This document shows positions 44,686 through 55,605 of a DNA stretch of 64,000 nucleotides, one piece after another (within the stretch, counting starts at the first letter, position 1; each line of letters starts with the position of its first letter). Made by a program: the position numbers and the translations under genes. The DNA comes from Apoderus coryli. Lineage: Eukaryota > Arthropoda > Insecta > Coleoptera > Attelabidae. Below the pieces are notes generated by a model. That model did no database searches. It worked only from the letters and a program-made list of their open reading frames with translations, and was not told the DNA's origin. The stretch spans positions 9,778,428 to 9,842,427 of the forward strand of contig OU452211.1 in NCBI GenBank assembly GCA_911728435.2, read 5' to 3'.

Positions 44686-46372
44686 TTCACGCCATACTGT
44701 CAAATAATCTGTTGAAATTTCTTCTTCTTTTTCATAAAACAGTTTTTTATCTGTGGCATTTATTTAATTCAATTAATGAAAAATGCGAAACTACTCCTAA
44801 GAAGAAAGAATCGACATGATTTTTATTGTGGGAGAATGTTCCAAAAACGCTTTTTAGGTACTAGCATAGCGAGTTTACGCCAAAACGTTCCCGGCGCGAA
44901 ATCATCCCAACAAAGCGGTCTTCGAGAGACTGTTAAGGCAGTTTAACGAAAAATACCGTCCAAACAAGGTGCAACTGCATCAAGAACTTTACCATATTGA
45001 TTTTTTAAATCGTGTTGAATTTTGTACATGGGCCAGGACCAAAATTATAGAAAATGAAAACTCAGTTAATAATGTCTTATTTAGTGACGAATATACATTC
45101 CACAATAACGGCAACATCAATAGACATAATTTTCATTCTTTTTTCTTCTTATTTATTATTCTTGAACCTTGAACTTCAATTTCTTTTATTGGGATGAGGT
45201 TCACAATTTTACACAATTTTTTTTTTTTTTAACTATTTCTTTAATGGTTTCATGTCATCTTTTATTTTTTTTTCAACGTTTCGACTAGACTCAGCTTGTC
45301 TTTTTCAAGAAATTCCTTTTTTTCACAATTCACAAACATTTTTTCCCCTTTTCTTTTTTTTTTATTATTACATTTTCGTTTCAAGTACGTATAAACGACC
45401 TTGTTCTACAATCTGACTATGTAATAATAAAAAAAAAAGAAAAGGGAAAAAATGTTTGTGAATTGAAAAACAAGGAATTTCTTGAAAAAGACAAGCTGAG
45501 TCTAGTCGAAACTTTGGAAAAAAAAAAGATGACATGAAACCATTAAAGAAATAGTTTAAAAAAAATAAATAATTTTTTTTGTATACAATTGTGAACCTCA
45601 TCCCAATAAAAGAAAAATAAAAGATAATTTTCATTATTATTATGTTGATTAAAATCTACAATTTAATAAATGGTTAGTTAATGTATGAGGAGGAACCCTG
45701 GGTCCATATTTAATATGAACCTTTTTTTTTTTGGAGGATCACTTAAATGGACAAATGTACACTTTTTGAGTGAGATTTTGCCGATTTTATTGGAGAACGT
45801 TACTCTAAATATTAGAGAAAATATGTAGTTCCAAATGGATGGAGTGCCAGCAAATTTTTATCGTACTGTTCGTGATTTTTTTAACGTAAATTTTCCATAT
45901 AGTTAGATTGGAAGAAATTGACATCAAAATCGCCTGCTAGATACCCGGATCAGACGCCACCCGATTTTTTTTTGTGGTGACATTAACGCGATCGTCTACA
46001 ATAGTCCTCCAACCACAGCAGAGGAGATGAAGGAGCAAATAAATGAAGCGTTTAGAAGCGTTACACTAGACGTATTGGCTAAACTTGTGAAGGATTTAAG
46101 AAAAGAATTCAAATGCCAATCATTTTGACCATTTATTATAAAATTTATCAGTATTTATGTATATCTTGTTATTTAAATCAAGTTACAAATTTATTTGTTT
46201 ATTATGTTATTGTTTAAATATTTGGTCTACATGAAATTAACAAGTTCAATTTAAAATTCGCCTAATATTATCAATATGTGCATTTTCCACGAAAACGTGA
46301 ATAGTTATCGAAGGTATTATATTATTTGACAGATAATTACTTTGTGCCTCTAATTTTCACCTCATATACGGG
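44686..46372 (+). pseudogene. IS630-Tc1-mariner element split by a foldback insertion
   Basis: The left terminus tacagggttattcacgccat is at 44,686. Coding starts near 44,810 (MIFIVGECSKNAF), continues ARNHPNKAVFERLLRQFNEK, QLHQELYHIDFLNRVEFCTW, and LFSDEYTFHNNGNINRHNFH with the first catalytic Asp. It breaks at 45,137. It resumes at 45,636 in the same frame, with FLSEILPILLENVTLNIREN then FQMDGVPANFYRTVRDFFNV (second Asp) and PDQTPPDFFLW-like sequence (third Asp), ending FKCQSF and a stop. ctgtcaaataat occurs near the left end and inverted near 46,330, supporting TIRs. Several stops make it inactive. Confidence 0.75.
45138..45623. mobile_element. Foldback element with 12-bp target duplication, nested in a transposase gene
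   Basis: The 12-bp repeats ataattttcatt at 45,126-45,137 and 45,624-45,635 flank the insert. Its arms (about 45,180-45,371 and 45,420-45,615) are near-identical inverted repeats of about 190 bp. Each arm carries a degraded hammerhead-like motif: ttgaaaaa, a gac...gtc stem, then gaaac, with gtt following on the minus strand. Removing the insert and one repeat restores an in-phase transposase reading. It therefore inserted into an existing element. It encodes no protein. Confidence 0.8.
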
Positions 46373-46600
46373 GTGTTCCATTTGAAATAAACAAGTTATT
46401 TAGAATTAAACTTCACGTTATTATAACTTATAATATTACTAGTATTAGGGTTTTTTATATTTTGCGTAACAAGTGATGAGTGATTATATTTCTCAGCTCA
46501 GACTGGCTTAAAACGAACAAACGAATAGGTGTGATTTTTTTCATTCAAATTATGTTTATGTACCTACTTTATATTTCAACTTTTTATATTAATGACAACA
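46370..46600. repeat. Repeat copy A, inverted relative of 62,660-63,089
   Basis: It begins with the terminus acggggtgttccatttgaaa and shares tttagaattaaactt, aacttata and gactggcttaaaa.gaacaaac with the reverse complement of 62,660-63,089. The other copy is interrupted by a palindromic insertion. A short LKPTDFHMWKY reading at about 46,630 may be a further transposase scrap. Confidence 0.6.
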
Positions 46601-48770
46601 TACATTTAAGCCTGCGGACTACCGAACGTCTAAAACCGACTGATTTCCATATGTGGAAATACACTCTTAAGTTGTGTTTTCATCAATAAATTTAATTTTT
46701 TTTATTATTAATTTGACCAGTGAACAGTCTCATGAATTTGAACTGTCCCGGTATACTACAAGAATCGTTGTAGCGTCTTAAAACAAACTGAATCCAATTT
46801 CTCCCATGCTCAATCTGATATGAAATTGAAATTTTTAGTCTCATAGTTATTTCTAATAAGATATTTTAAATCCCGGAAATGGAAAATTTTTCTATCAAAC
46901 TGCAATGCTACGGTATATTTTCTATCCAAACACAAATATAGCATATTTTCCAGAAGGACTTTTCTACATTGAATTATGTGTTGCATGAAAAGACGACTTT
47001 TATAAGTAACAGAAAAACGGTTTTAGATATCTTCCTATAAGTATAATCTTATTGGCGTGAAAAAGAGTAAAAGAAAGATAACTGAACATAAAGAAAGAAA
47101 AAAGTTATCGAAGCTGAAAGCTGACAGAAAAATATCAACGGAATAGCCAATTTATTATTTAAAAAGGAGAATCATGAGTTCCAACGCATAACGAAAGACA
47201 ACAGTTTCATTATAATGACAACAGAGTTTGTTTGTTCGTAATAAGCATCAAAGCGGTGCGTATACAGTAACATTTTTCAGATCTTTAATTAATTGCCATT
47301 TTACATGAATACTTTTCAAATTTTTCATTGAAAGCTGCTTTGTTATTTAAACTTTCCGAAGGTTGCGGATGCTGTACATTATAATCTAAAATATGATATC
47401 CCCTGGGTAACGAAACGTTTCCATCAAACGGATAACAGAAATTGTCAGTATTGGACTAATAAAAAACCATCTAAATTTCAGCCAACTTTTCGCTTACTGT
47501 ACGCCAGGTTGTTGTATGAAATTACTGTAGATATACTTACATTTTGTTATCGATATTTTTTGTTATGCAATTTTTAAGTGTAACGTTGTTCTGATGTTTA
47601 TGTATTTGTTATTTTAATGACTAAATAAGGCCCTGAAGAAGTTTGCGTACAGTTTTTCAAGCACTCATAATATACCATAATATTTATACACAAAATAATG
47701 CACATAAATTATTTATTTATTTGTTATATAGTGATATTAACAAATGGGCAACATTACTACTTGTATTACCTAATAATAGATTGTTCACTTTTTGTTTTAA
47801 AAATCATATTAGCTTAAATTTAAGTTGGTAATTTTATTATTAATTCAATGTATCATTCCGCAACTTTTGCCGACTTCCATCCCACATACCTCTTTAAACT
47901 AGTCAAATCTGCAAACAAAATTGTCGCAGAGGATCGGTGAAAACCCTGTATATTTTCCAGGATTTGGTAAATTTAAACATTTGGCAACAATTTAAGACAT
48001 ATTACCAAACTGATGAATTCCTACCACTGGTCTGCAGTCTATTTCGTTTTGGTATTTAAAGAAAAAACGAGAATTTTAAAAAAATTTTGGCCTTAATGTA
48101 GAATATTTCCTATAAAGTTCCATGTATGTCTCATTTCTCACAAAGGATCTCGGCTTCTTAGTTTTATTGTCTGGAATACTAATTAAAACGTTGAATCCCA
48201 AATCTTCTATATCATTTAAACTCAGTTATTGCACTTCGTCACGTCGCGTCGCGTCGGCATGCCCTAGCGATACCAAATATTAAAGCAACATAAAAGTAAT
48301 AACAAAAAAAATATACTCAAATGTTTGCACTTTAAAATTACCTAATAGATGTCATCTGGTGCTTCAGTAATAAACTGCTGCATCTTAGCAACTTTAGACT
48401 TGTTCGCTTTACGAAAGCTCGTAATTTTTGGTATTTTGAAATGTCGATATCTCTTTTGCATTAAGAGTTGTTCTTAGCATCGAATAACTTGACCACAAAG
48501 TAGATGCTTTCATTTTCGTATGTAACGAAACTATTTTTTTTTTAATTAATCCATTTGAAAAAATAATATTCTATGAGATTATAACATACTTAACAGAAAA
48601 TAAAAATTATTAATTAATAACTTGAGAGTTAATAACATCGTTTTACGCATGTCTTTAATTAATTTTAAAGTTAATTAACAATTACCCAAATGAATTATTA
48701 GTTTTACGACTAATTATTTTAGTTTATTTTTTTTAAGAGTTTGGACATCTCAGTTTTTATACCGTTTAAG
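46601..48770. other. Long non-coding stretch
   Basis: Apart from the LKPTDFHMWKY scrap near 46,630 and a ccctgtata motif at 47,942, no supported features were found. The sequence is AT-rich and may be intronic or intergenic. Confidence 0.3.
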
Positions 48771-48839
48771 AATTATTTTCTAGTTTAGTGTTTAAATGAA
48801 AGTCGAATCTCCACAAAATAAATTTAATAGAAACTATCG

Positions 48840-48882
48840 GCCATACATGTTTCGGGACTAGACCAGTCCCATCATCAGTGGC
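48840..48882 (-). ncRNA. Hammerhead-like ribozyme, inverted-arm copy
   Basis: Exact mirror of 49,107-49,149 within the left arm, so the minus strand carries the same helix I (GCCA/TGGC), CTGATGA core, stem II, GAAAC and GTA. RNA from either strand of this element would contain one sense and one antisense copy. Confidence 0.6.
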
Positions 48883-49106
48883 ATGTCAACAATCGAACAA
48901 ACACAACACTAAGACGTACAATGTTTCATTATATTTCCATCGAAGCCACCTCATGGAAAAATATTTGAATTATAAAAAATGTTTAATTAAATTACAGTTA
49001 CATATTTGCTCTAATTTTCTTTTTGTATATCATACTTTTCTAATAAAGTTAAAACTATGTAACTATTTGTTTTTTGTTAAAGCCTTTTTTCTTCGATTGT
49101 TGACAT

Positions 49107-49149
49107 GCCACTGATGATGGGACTGGTCTAGTCCCGAAACATGTATGGC
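49107..49149 (+). ncRNA. Hammerhead-like ribozyme, best-preserved copy
   Basis: Order: helix I strand GCCA (49,107-49,110), CTGATGA (49,111-49,117), one extra T, stem II GGGACT (49,119-49,124), loop GGTCT, AGTCCC (49,130-49,135), GAA, helix III AC, loop AT, GT, cleavage base A (49,145), helix I strand TGGC (49,146-49,149). Every hammerhead core position (CUGANGA, GAA, A-UH) is present and both helices pair perfectly. Departures from the textbook form are the two-pair helix III and the unpaired base before stem II. Minimal helix III hammerheads of Penelope-like elements work as dimers. Activity here is untested. Confidence 0.68.
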
Positions 49150-49255
49150 CGATAGTTTCTATTAAATTTATTTTGTGGAGATTCGACTTTCATTTAAACA
49201 CTAAAATTGCAACTCCACTTAAGAATGGACTATTTTTTCAAATTATTTTCTAGTT

Positions 49256-49520
49256 AATAATAATAATAATAAATGGCCTTTATTTAATGAAAGCTACAAA
49301 AGAAAGTTTATAACAAAAAAAAACATAAGTAAAGAAATGGATCTCTAATGTTCATCTGGCGAATAGTCGTTCTGAAAATCAGTCTGTTTTTTATAGGTAA
49401 TAGTAAGTTTTTTAAACCATATATTCAACCATTAGTCTTACCAATGTTGTTCTTTCCTTTCGAGCTTGTATACTTATTTACTTTAACATTTATTCAACCA
49501 ATGTAATGGAAAATGTTTGT
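49256..49520 (-). repeat. LINE 3' tail (AATAAAGG plus TTA tract)
   Basis: taataataataataataaat at about 49,255-49,274 followed by ggcctttatt is, reversed, AATAAAGG then a TTA tract. This is the 3'-end structure seen at 28.7, 39.2 and 56.8 kb. No coding sequence is recognisable before the sequence runs into the next hammerhead copy, so only a 3' UTR-sized piece is present. Confidence 0.5.
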
Positions 49521-49525
49521 AATAT

Positions 49526-49567
49526 GTCACTGATGATGAGACCTAATGGCCTCGAAACATGTCTGAC
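49526..49567 (+). ncRNA. Hammerhead-like ribozyme, second independent copy
   Basis: Helix I GTCA (49,526-49,529), CTGATGA (49,530-49,536), extra T, stem II GAGACC/GGCCTC (one A-C mismatch), GAA, AC, loop AT, GT, cleavage base C (49,563), helix I TGAC (49,564-49,567). Compared with 49,107-49,149, one helix I pair has changed from C-G to U-A on both sides, a compensatory change that supports the fold. The following sequence (ttttgtggag...) matches the same element family, so this is a solo copy without foldback arms. Confidence 0.65.
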
Positions 49568-49635
49568 TGTCCTCTGATGTTGTGAATACATATATACGAA
49601 TGTTTTTGTGGAGCAGACTTGGTTTTATTTGAATA

Positions 49636-49950
49636 TAATTTTATTATCTATACTATTCTCATAAAATATTGAATCCCACCGATAGCTTTGCAGATCGGCC
49701 AAAAATCCATAATAGTTAAAGTTATTAAAATCACAAAATTCCAAAATTTTGGGTTCAAGTCTAGGCTTTTGAATCTTTAGTCGACAAAAAACCATACAGT
49801 GATCTTATATACCCTCGGAAAAGATAACATCAGAGGACTTGTAAAATAACATAAAGCTATTTCAGTTTATAAAGTCCAGTTCTTTTCCAGTTTCTGAAAT
49901 AGTAAATTTTTCTAAAAAATCGTAATAGTCAGTCAACGTCAAGTATTTCA
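49636..49950 (-). pseudogene. LINE endonuclease C-terminal fragment
   Basis: The minus strand reads KFTISETGKELDFIN, a stop, then FSEGI, DHCMVFCRLKIQKPRLEPKI and FNNFNYYGFLADLQSYRWDS. This is the end of the apurinic-type endonuclease domain (SDHxxxxCxL) and the linker to RT in jockey-like LINEs. The catalytic SDH is changed to a stop and DH. It lies next to repeat block 49,925-50,640. Confidence 0.6.
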
Positions 49951-50640
49951 ATAAGTTCTTTTGTTTATTCTTTTAATTTCTCTAAAGTTAAAGACATTTT
50001 TGCTTCTAATTCAGTTTCAGTAAAGTTGAAGTTTGTTTCTTTTAGTAATGGATTAATATTTCGGAAAGTCGAATTTAAAGTCTGTTATAATTGTCAGATT
50101 ACTGTTATAATTGTCAGATTACAATTATAATTAAAGTTTTGTGCGGGAATTAATATAATTATGCGTAATAATATTAATTTTTCTATTTCAGTTGTACAGT
50201 TTCTTAGATTAAGATTTTCTTTCTTAGATATTCATTTTTATTATTTATAATTAAATTAATTGTTTTGATAGCCCCAAATCTTGTGCTTTTATTTCAAGTA
50301 AAGCTTCTACTTGGGTAAAGCTTTAGATATCTTAGTAAATAAAAGGGTCATTCAAAGAGGGTTTTTTTTTAAGAAATGACGAGTGTTAAGTTACCGCTGA
50401 CATCTATAAAGTATACAGCGATCCACAGTCATAAAGTTCAGTTAATTTTAGTTTAATACAGAAAAGTAAAATTTGATATTCTTCGTTTGTATTTTCATCA
50501 ATTAAAACTTAAAGCTCGTAAAGCTTATTATCGAATCCGTGTACAATTTAAATAGCATAATCGGGGTTCACTTGGACTGAGGTCTTTAATTAGATTTCTT
50601 TCGAGGTGTATACAACACCCGCAAATTTAAATTGTCACAC
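49925..50640. repeat. Dispersed repeat block related to 13,110-13,830
   Basis: Shared word order with 13,110-13,830, as described there. It contains a perfect 20-bp tandem duplication of ctgttataattgtcagatta at 50,082-50,121 that is absent from the other copy. The possible minus-strand coding origin is not identified. Confidence 0.5.
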
Positions 50641-50925
50641 GTAGATAATTAGGCAAAATACCCAAAAACATTCTCGGAGCATATGTTTTGAAGGTAATAG
50701 ATTATAAGTCTATTCGTATTTTTTATCGAGATTTCTTCGGCAGCAGCTTCTACTCTCACAATTTACGAGAAATAACTTTGATGTTACTTAATTACAATTG
50801 ACAACTGCTGTTTGCAACTTGTTATCAACATGTTGTTAGACAAAAGTGTTGTTGGCAAAATATTTTATAAAGGAAATAAGAAAAAGTTAATTATTTGATG
50901 ATATGAAAAATATAAATTATGTGCC

Positions 50926-51243
50926 TATTCTTGAAATAAAAGTCAACCTCCACGCAATAAATTTAATAGATTTCTTTAAAAAACCTCAAATTTACCAAAT
51001 ATGTTTCGCATCATCAGTGGTTATCAAAATTACGAAAAGCTATTTTATCATTATTATTATAATTAATGATTTATAAAAAGAAAATTACTAATATAGCTCA
51101 AATAATGAGTAACACAAAATTTTTGACAATGACTTTAGTTTTAACCAAAATTTTAATGATGCAAACGTGTTTGGTAAATGTGAGGTTTTTTAGAGCAATC
51201 TATTAAGTTTATTGCGTGGATGTTGACTTTTATTTCAAGAATA
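50926..51243. mobile_element. Foldback relative of the hammerhead elements, decayed
   Basis: Left arm from tattcttgaaataaaagtca and right arm ending tgacttttatttcaagaata are inverted repeats of roughly 90 bp with several differences. The words ctccacgcaataaatttaat and atgtttcgcatcatcagtgg match the 48.8 kb element, but stem II is deleted between GTTTC and the CTGATGA complement. No target duplication was recognised. Confidence 0.65.
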
Positions 51244-54002
51244 TATATGTTCACTCAAACTGATCAAACTATGGAAGGCCATCCTGTTATTATAAGCAGG
51301 CGTAGAGTAGGTATAAATTTTTGTGTAAGTATCCATTAAATCATATTTTATAGAAGCACTTTGCATCGAATAACAGTAATAATAACGTGAAAATGATACG
51401 ATTACAAAGTAAATACATACTTAATATACCTCTAACAACTAGTATATTTTATAAGATCCAATTTTTAGATGATTTATGGAGAAAAGCTAGTAAGTATCAC
51501 AGATGAAAGGAGACATATATATTTTATGGTCCTGACAAAAGAGAAAAGAAAAAGTCTCCTTTGAGATTAGATAAAGAGTTTCTTATAAATGCAGGTTTAT
51601 TTATTCTATCCCTGGAGAATATACAATTATTATATAAGTTTGAAAGATATTTGAGACAGAAAGAGAAAGCTTTTACTGCTCTCGTATACAAGGTCATTGG
51701 TAAGTCGATGCGAAAAATTAAAATCTATATCAATTTTGTTATTCTGAATCAAGAAATAATAATCGTTTTTTTAGAGACTCTTTGGTTTCCAAAATATTTA
51801 AAAAATCTTGATTGCAGCCAGTCGGAAAAGTAGATTTTCGATTTATGTACATATTTTTAATTTTTACTGAGTCTATACACCATAAGACTAAGAAAAGACA
51901 CTATATAAGAGGAAATAACTATGACAACGCCAGTTTAAATTTCCGAGCCCGCATACTATCATAATTAAATTAATTTAATTAAAGAAGGTCGAAAGCATGG
52001 TAGTGTGAAGCGAATTTCCAAGAAAACGGTCCATGTAAACCCCGTAATATTATATATCGTTGACTTTGCCATTTAGAGCTCTATCTAAATATGTGCTATT
52101 TAAAATAAGGAAGTTGAATGCCGCCACGGCAATATAAGCCACCCTGTATATATAAAACGTAAATACGTAAAAACTTCAAGTTAACCCAACAAAAGTTTCT
52201 ATTTTAATTTTTGTTGTACTGTTTATAGTTTCTCTGATAAGGTAGTAGTCCCTCTTAAACGGGCACCCGGTACAGTAGACTTTTACTAACCGTAATGCGG
52301 TGTTGCAATTGTCTGTTCAGGGTTGTTGTGGCAAAGTGGACATATGTGAACAATTAAACAATGTATTTGTAACATCAAAGTAATAGATATGGAAATAAAA
52401 CGCCGAATACTTAAGGGTATATTTTTATTTTTTGATACTATATATTGACTTACATTTACTTAAATATGCCAGCAATGAAAAAACTTTCCAAATAAACATT
52501 GCAGAGATTTATTATTTGATATGTAACATCGGTATTTTCTATTAACAATGAAAAAAATATGATTTTTAAAACTTTGACAGGCCGCCATTCAATCATGATT
52601 GAACATATAATAAAGGCATTTAAAGACAGTCATAGAAAAAATACTTTGCGCTTGTGAAAAATAAAAATAATACAATAAAAAATACCAAAGTTGCCGATCA
52701 AAATGAAAATTGATAATCTATCATAACTTTTAATTCTGAACACCTTTTTTAAGTAAACATTTTTAATATTTTTAACAACAAAGGTACTTTACTCTTGATA
52801 ATTTTTGAAAATTCATCGTAAAAACGCCCTGTACATTAATTAATCGGACTGATTTTTTCAACTTCTTAGTTTTAGACCAAGCAGGGCTGATTCCCAAAAA
52901 TTCAACTTTCAAGTCGAAAATTTGTTGTCATTTACACCTTCCGTGCACTCAATCCGTGGACACACTGTAGATATATAAACTTTTGAACTGAGGGCATATT
53001 TAGGATCCAGGGGTCACAAAGTGAAGGACTGCATACAAGATTTTCAAAATTTCGGTTGTGTCGATCTCCTGAATAGTTAGATTTTCTTTGAATATTCTAC
53101 TAAAAATCAAAATACTCAACTATACTCTGTCACCTATAAAATATTACAAATTTTCTCTCGAATTTCATTTGCCAAACCATTTGTTATAATAATAATACTA
53201 TACTTTCCATTTTAACGCCGTCTCCCAAATTTCAACAGTCTACTGTTATTCTTGCAAATATCCAATTTATCTCCGAAATCGAATTTAAAGTATGGATAAA
53301 TATTATTTCGGTGGCTTTCCTGAAATTGAATACTGGAAAGATAATACTTATATTATATAGCATAGAAGCTTAAAGCCGCGAACTAAACTTTGCGTAAACT
53401 TTCAAAGACGTCAGACAGAAATCCATATTTTCACATATAATCTGAAAAGAAAAACGTGAAAACCCTTCATGCATCAACGCTTCACTAATATACAATATGT
53501 ACTTCATCTGCTATATTCGAAACCAACATCTGGAGTTTCATTCAGGCACAGGATTGGACCTTCTTCTGATTTGCAACAAAGCACGGTGTAAATGTAAGAA
53601 TATTTTATAATTTAAATCTAAAAATGAAGGTGACATATTTTCAGACAAAAATACTCCCATGTGGTTTGTCTGGGACTATTTTATGAAGTAATAAAAATGT
53701 AAAGCACCACCATGTAATTTGTTTTTTTGTTCTTTACTTGTGGTTCCATATCTTGTATTAAAGTAGAAACTCTATTATAAATAAGAAGTCGTTTCACCTC
53801 TCTCAGGCACCTGCAAAAATCACATAGCAGAACATTTTCATTTGTCGTAGTTTCAGTTCCAATAAAATTCACAGTCTTATTTAGACAAGCCCCATGAAGA
53901 AAGAAAATTATATATTTGTCAACGTCGAGTTTAAGTTCATTTGCTTGTGTTTACATTGTAACACGCGGTCTAGTTAAATCAGTGCCTATTAAGCTTAATT
54001 AA
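51244..54002. other. Mostly unassigned sequence
   Basis: Open stretches at 51,561-51,833 (+) and 53,681-53,872 (-) have no recognised motifs. The first contains a possible acceptor (aatgcag) and donor (gtaagt), but the peptide is low-complexity and AT-driven, so it is not called. ccctgta motifs lie at 52,142 and 52,826. Confidence 0.3.
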
Positions 54003-54750
54003 TTGTGGTACGCCAAGGCAAAGATTGGTTCGGGAAACGCTGACGGATACTCTGTCGGAAAATATGGTCTGGCACAGTTTTGCTCCGAACAACGACTAAG
54101 TATTGCCAACACTTTTTTCAAGCTCCACATGCGACGCTTATATACTCGGCGTTTACCTGCTGATCGCGACGGACATATTGTAAGAAATCAAATAGATTTC
54201 ATTCTCATTAAACACGAATATAAAAAGTTTATTAAATCAGTTAAACCCTATCCTGGAGCAGACATAACAGCGATTACAAGCCATTTGTGATGGACATCAA
54301 AATACGCCGCTTTGTCAAATACAAACTGGTCCCACGACAAAAACGCATTGACATAAGGAAACTCCAGAGTCCTGTAGAAAGAACACAAATCATCCAAAAA
54401 CTTGAGAACAGGTTGAAGGAATTGGAGAGCTCCAGAAACACTAAGCTAGACGATGACATTGAGTCTTCATGGGAAGATCTGAAGGATACGTTAATTATGA
54501 CCCAGGAGACCGACATTGGATTTGCAAATAACTTCAAAAAACAGGAGTGGATGACTGACAAAATCATAACACTAATGAATGAATGAAGAGAACAGAAACA
54601 CAAAGATACAGTTAAATATGCCGAAATTAACAAGCTTATTCGTGCGAATAATCATGGCTGGCGGACAAATACACGAAAATAGAAACCCTTCAGAAGAAAC
54701 ACGATCTCTTCAACTTACACAAGAATATCAAGGAGCAAATGTAGATATAG
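54003..54750 (+). pseudogene. LINE endonuclease and linker relic
   Basis: The plus frame reads AKIGSGNADGYSVGKYGL, then QFCSEQRLSIANTFFKLHMR, RLYTRRLPADRDGHIVRNQI and DFILIKHEYKKF, ending YPGADITA. This is the exonuclease/endonuclease/phosphatase-type nuclease found in many insect LINEs. After a frameshift near 54,287 the linker follows: KRIDIRKLQSPVERTQIIQK, NNFKKQEWMTDKIITLMNE, a stop at 54,585, then HKDTVKYAEINKLIRANN. The catalytic SDH near the domain end is lost at the frameshift and no RT follows. The clade is not resolved. Confidence 0.7.
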
Positions 54751-55394
54751 TATTCGTTAGTATAATTTATACGCCCGCCATGATTATTACTACTAATTAA
54801 TGTCTACAATTTGTCATAGTTGTTGATTATTTTTGTCAAGTGTCATATTTATTTGCTATCTAAAGCCATCATGGCCAACTAAAATCAATTAAATTTCAAA
54901 TTCATATCACTATTGTAATAGAAAAATGTAAAATTGCCAATATTTTGAAAACTATCAGTTTTTGGAATAGACATCCTTTCATAAACTTGCCCTTATTTTT
55001 GATGCAAAAAATATAAAATGGGGGGTTGCCATTTAAAAATTTTGATTTATGACACTTTTTTCAATTTGATTTTTTACCCTTTCTTTGAAATACCCTGTAT
55101 TAATATTTACTACAAAAATATATGTAGGCGGCTAAAGTAGGTCTATATCTTCTAGGATATTCTAACAAATTAAATTATTAAAGCTTCCATATAATAAAAA
55201 ATTGTTATTATTCTCTATTCTGAAAACGTCATTTTTGACATAAAATTTCAAATATTTCGAAAACGGCTGGCGATAGTTATAACATACTATGCATGAAATA
55301 TGTTTATAATTACAAAGAGAATCCAAAAAAAATATAATTTACATAGGATCGCATTTGAAATAAGGAAGTTGACACCCATTTCCGGTATAACCGG
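54751..55394. other. Non-coding sequence
   Basis: A ccctgtat motif lies at 55,091. No gene was recognised. Confidence 0.3.
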
Positions 55395-55605
55395 AAGTGC
55401 TAGATTCTTGCAAATATTTTAGCCGAATTGTTTCCGTCGGCCTAAGTACTACACCAGATTTTCAGATTCTTCCACAGTATAGTTTCTCCATAATCGATCG
55501 AATCGCTTCCCGGTGGGACACCCGGTATTTTCCTTTCTGTAATGCTTTAGGTATTTGCTCTATTAATTTGGTCAACTGTTGTGCAATAAAGCATTATTAT
55601 TATTT
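55395..55605 (+). repeat. LINE-like 3' end in plus orientation
   Basis: It ends gcaataaagcattattattatt at about 55,582-55,604: an AATAAAG signal followed by TTA repeats, the mirror orientation of the other LINE tails here. The preceding 190 bp have no recognisable coding and may be 3' UTR. Confidence 0.4.

Larger units (their letters stand above)
48771..49255 (+). mobile_element. Foldback hammerhead element with perfect 15-bp target duplication
   Basis: aattattttctagtt occurs at 48,771-48,785 and 49,241-49,255, directly flanking the 455-bp insert 48,786-49,240. Inverted arms of 114 bp (48,784-48,897 and 49,092-49,205) are identical. They surround a 194-bp spacer. The right arm continues to a unit end at 49,240 (reversed: tgaaaaaatagtccattc), the same terminus as the 15.8 kb element. 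Each arm holds a complete hammerhead-like ribozyme on opposite strands. No protein is encoded. Target-duplication length points to retro-insertion rather than a TA-specific transposase. Confidence 0.9.

Noticed and set aside
51595..51706. Plus-strand open stretch bounded by aatgcag and gtaagt
   Set aside because: The peptide is low in information, AT-driven and unrecognised, and the acceptor lacks a pyrimidine tract. Probably chance.
53681..53930. Minus-strand frame with a Cys-rich stretch (LLCDFCRC)
   Set aside because: Not matched to any family, no clear splice sites, no second piece nearby. Left unassigned.
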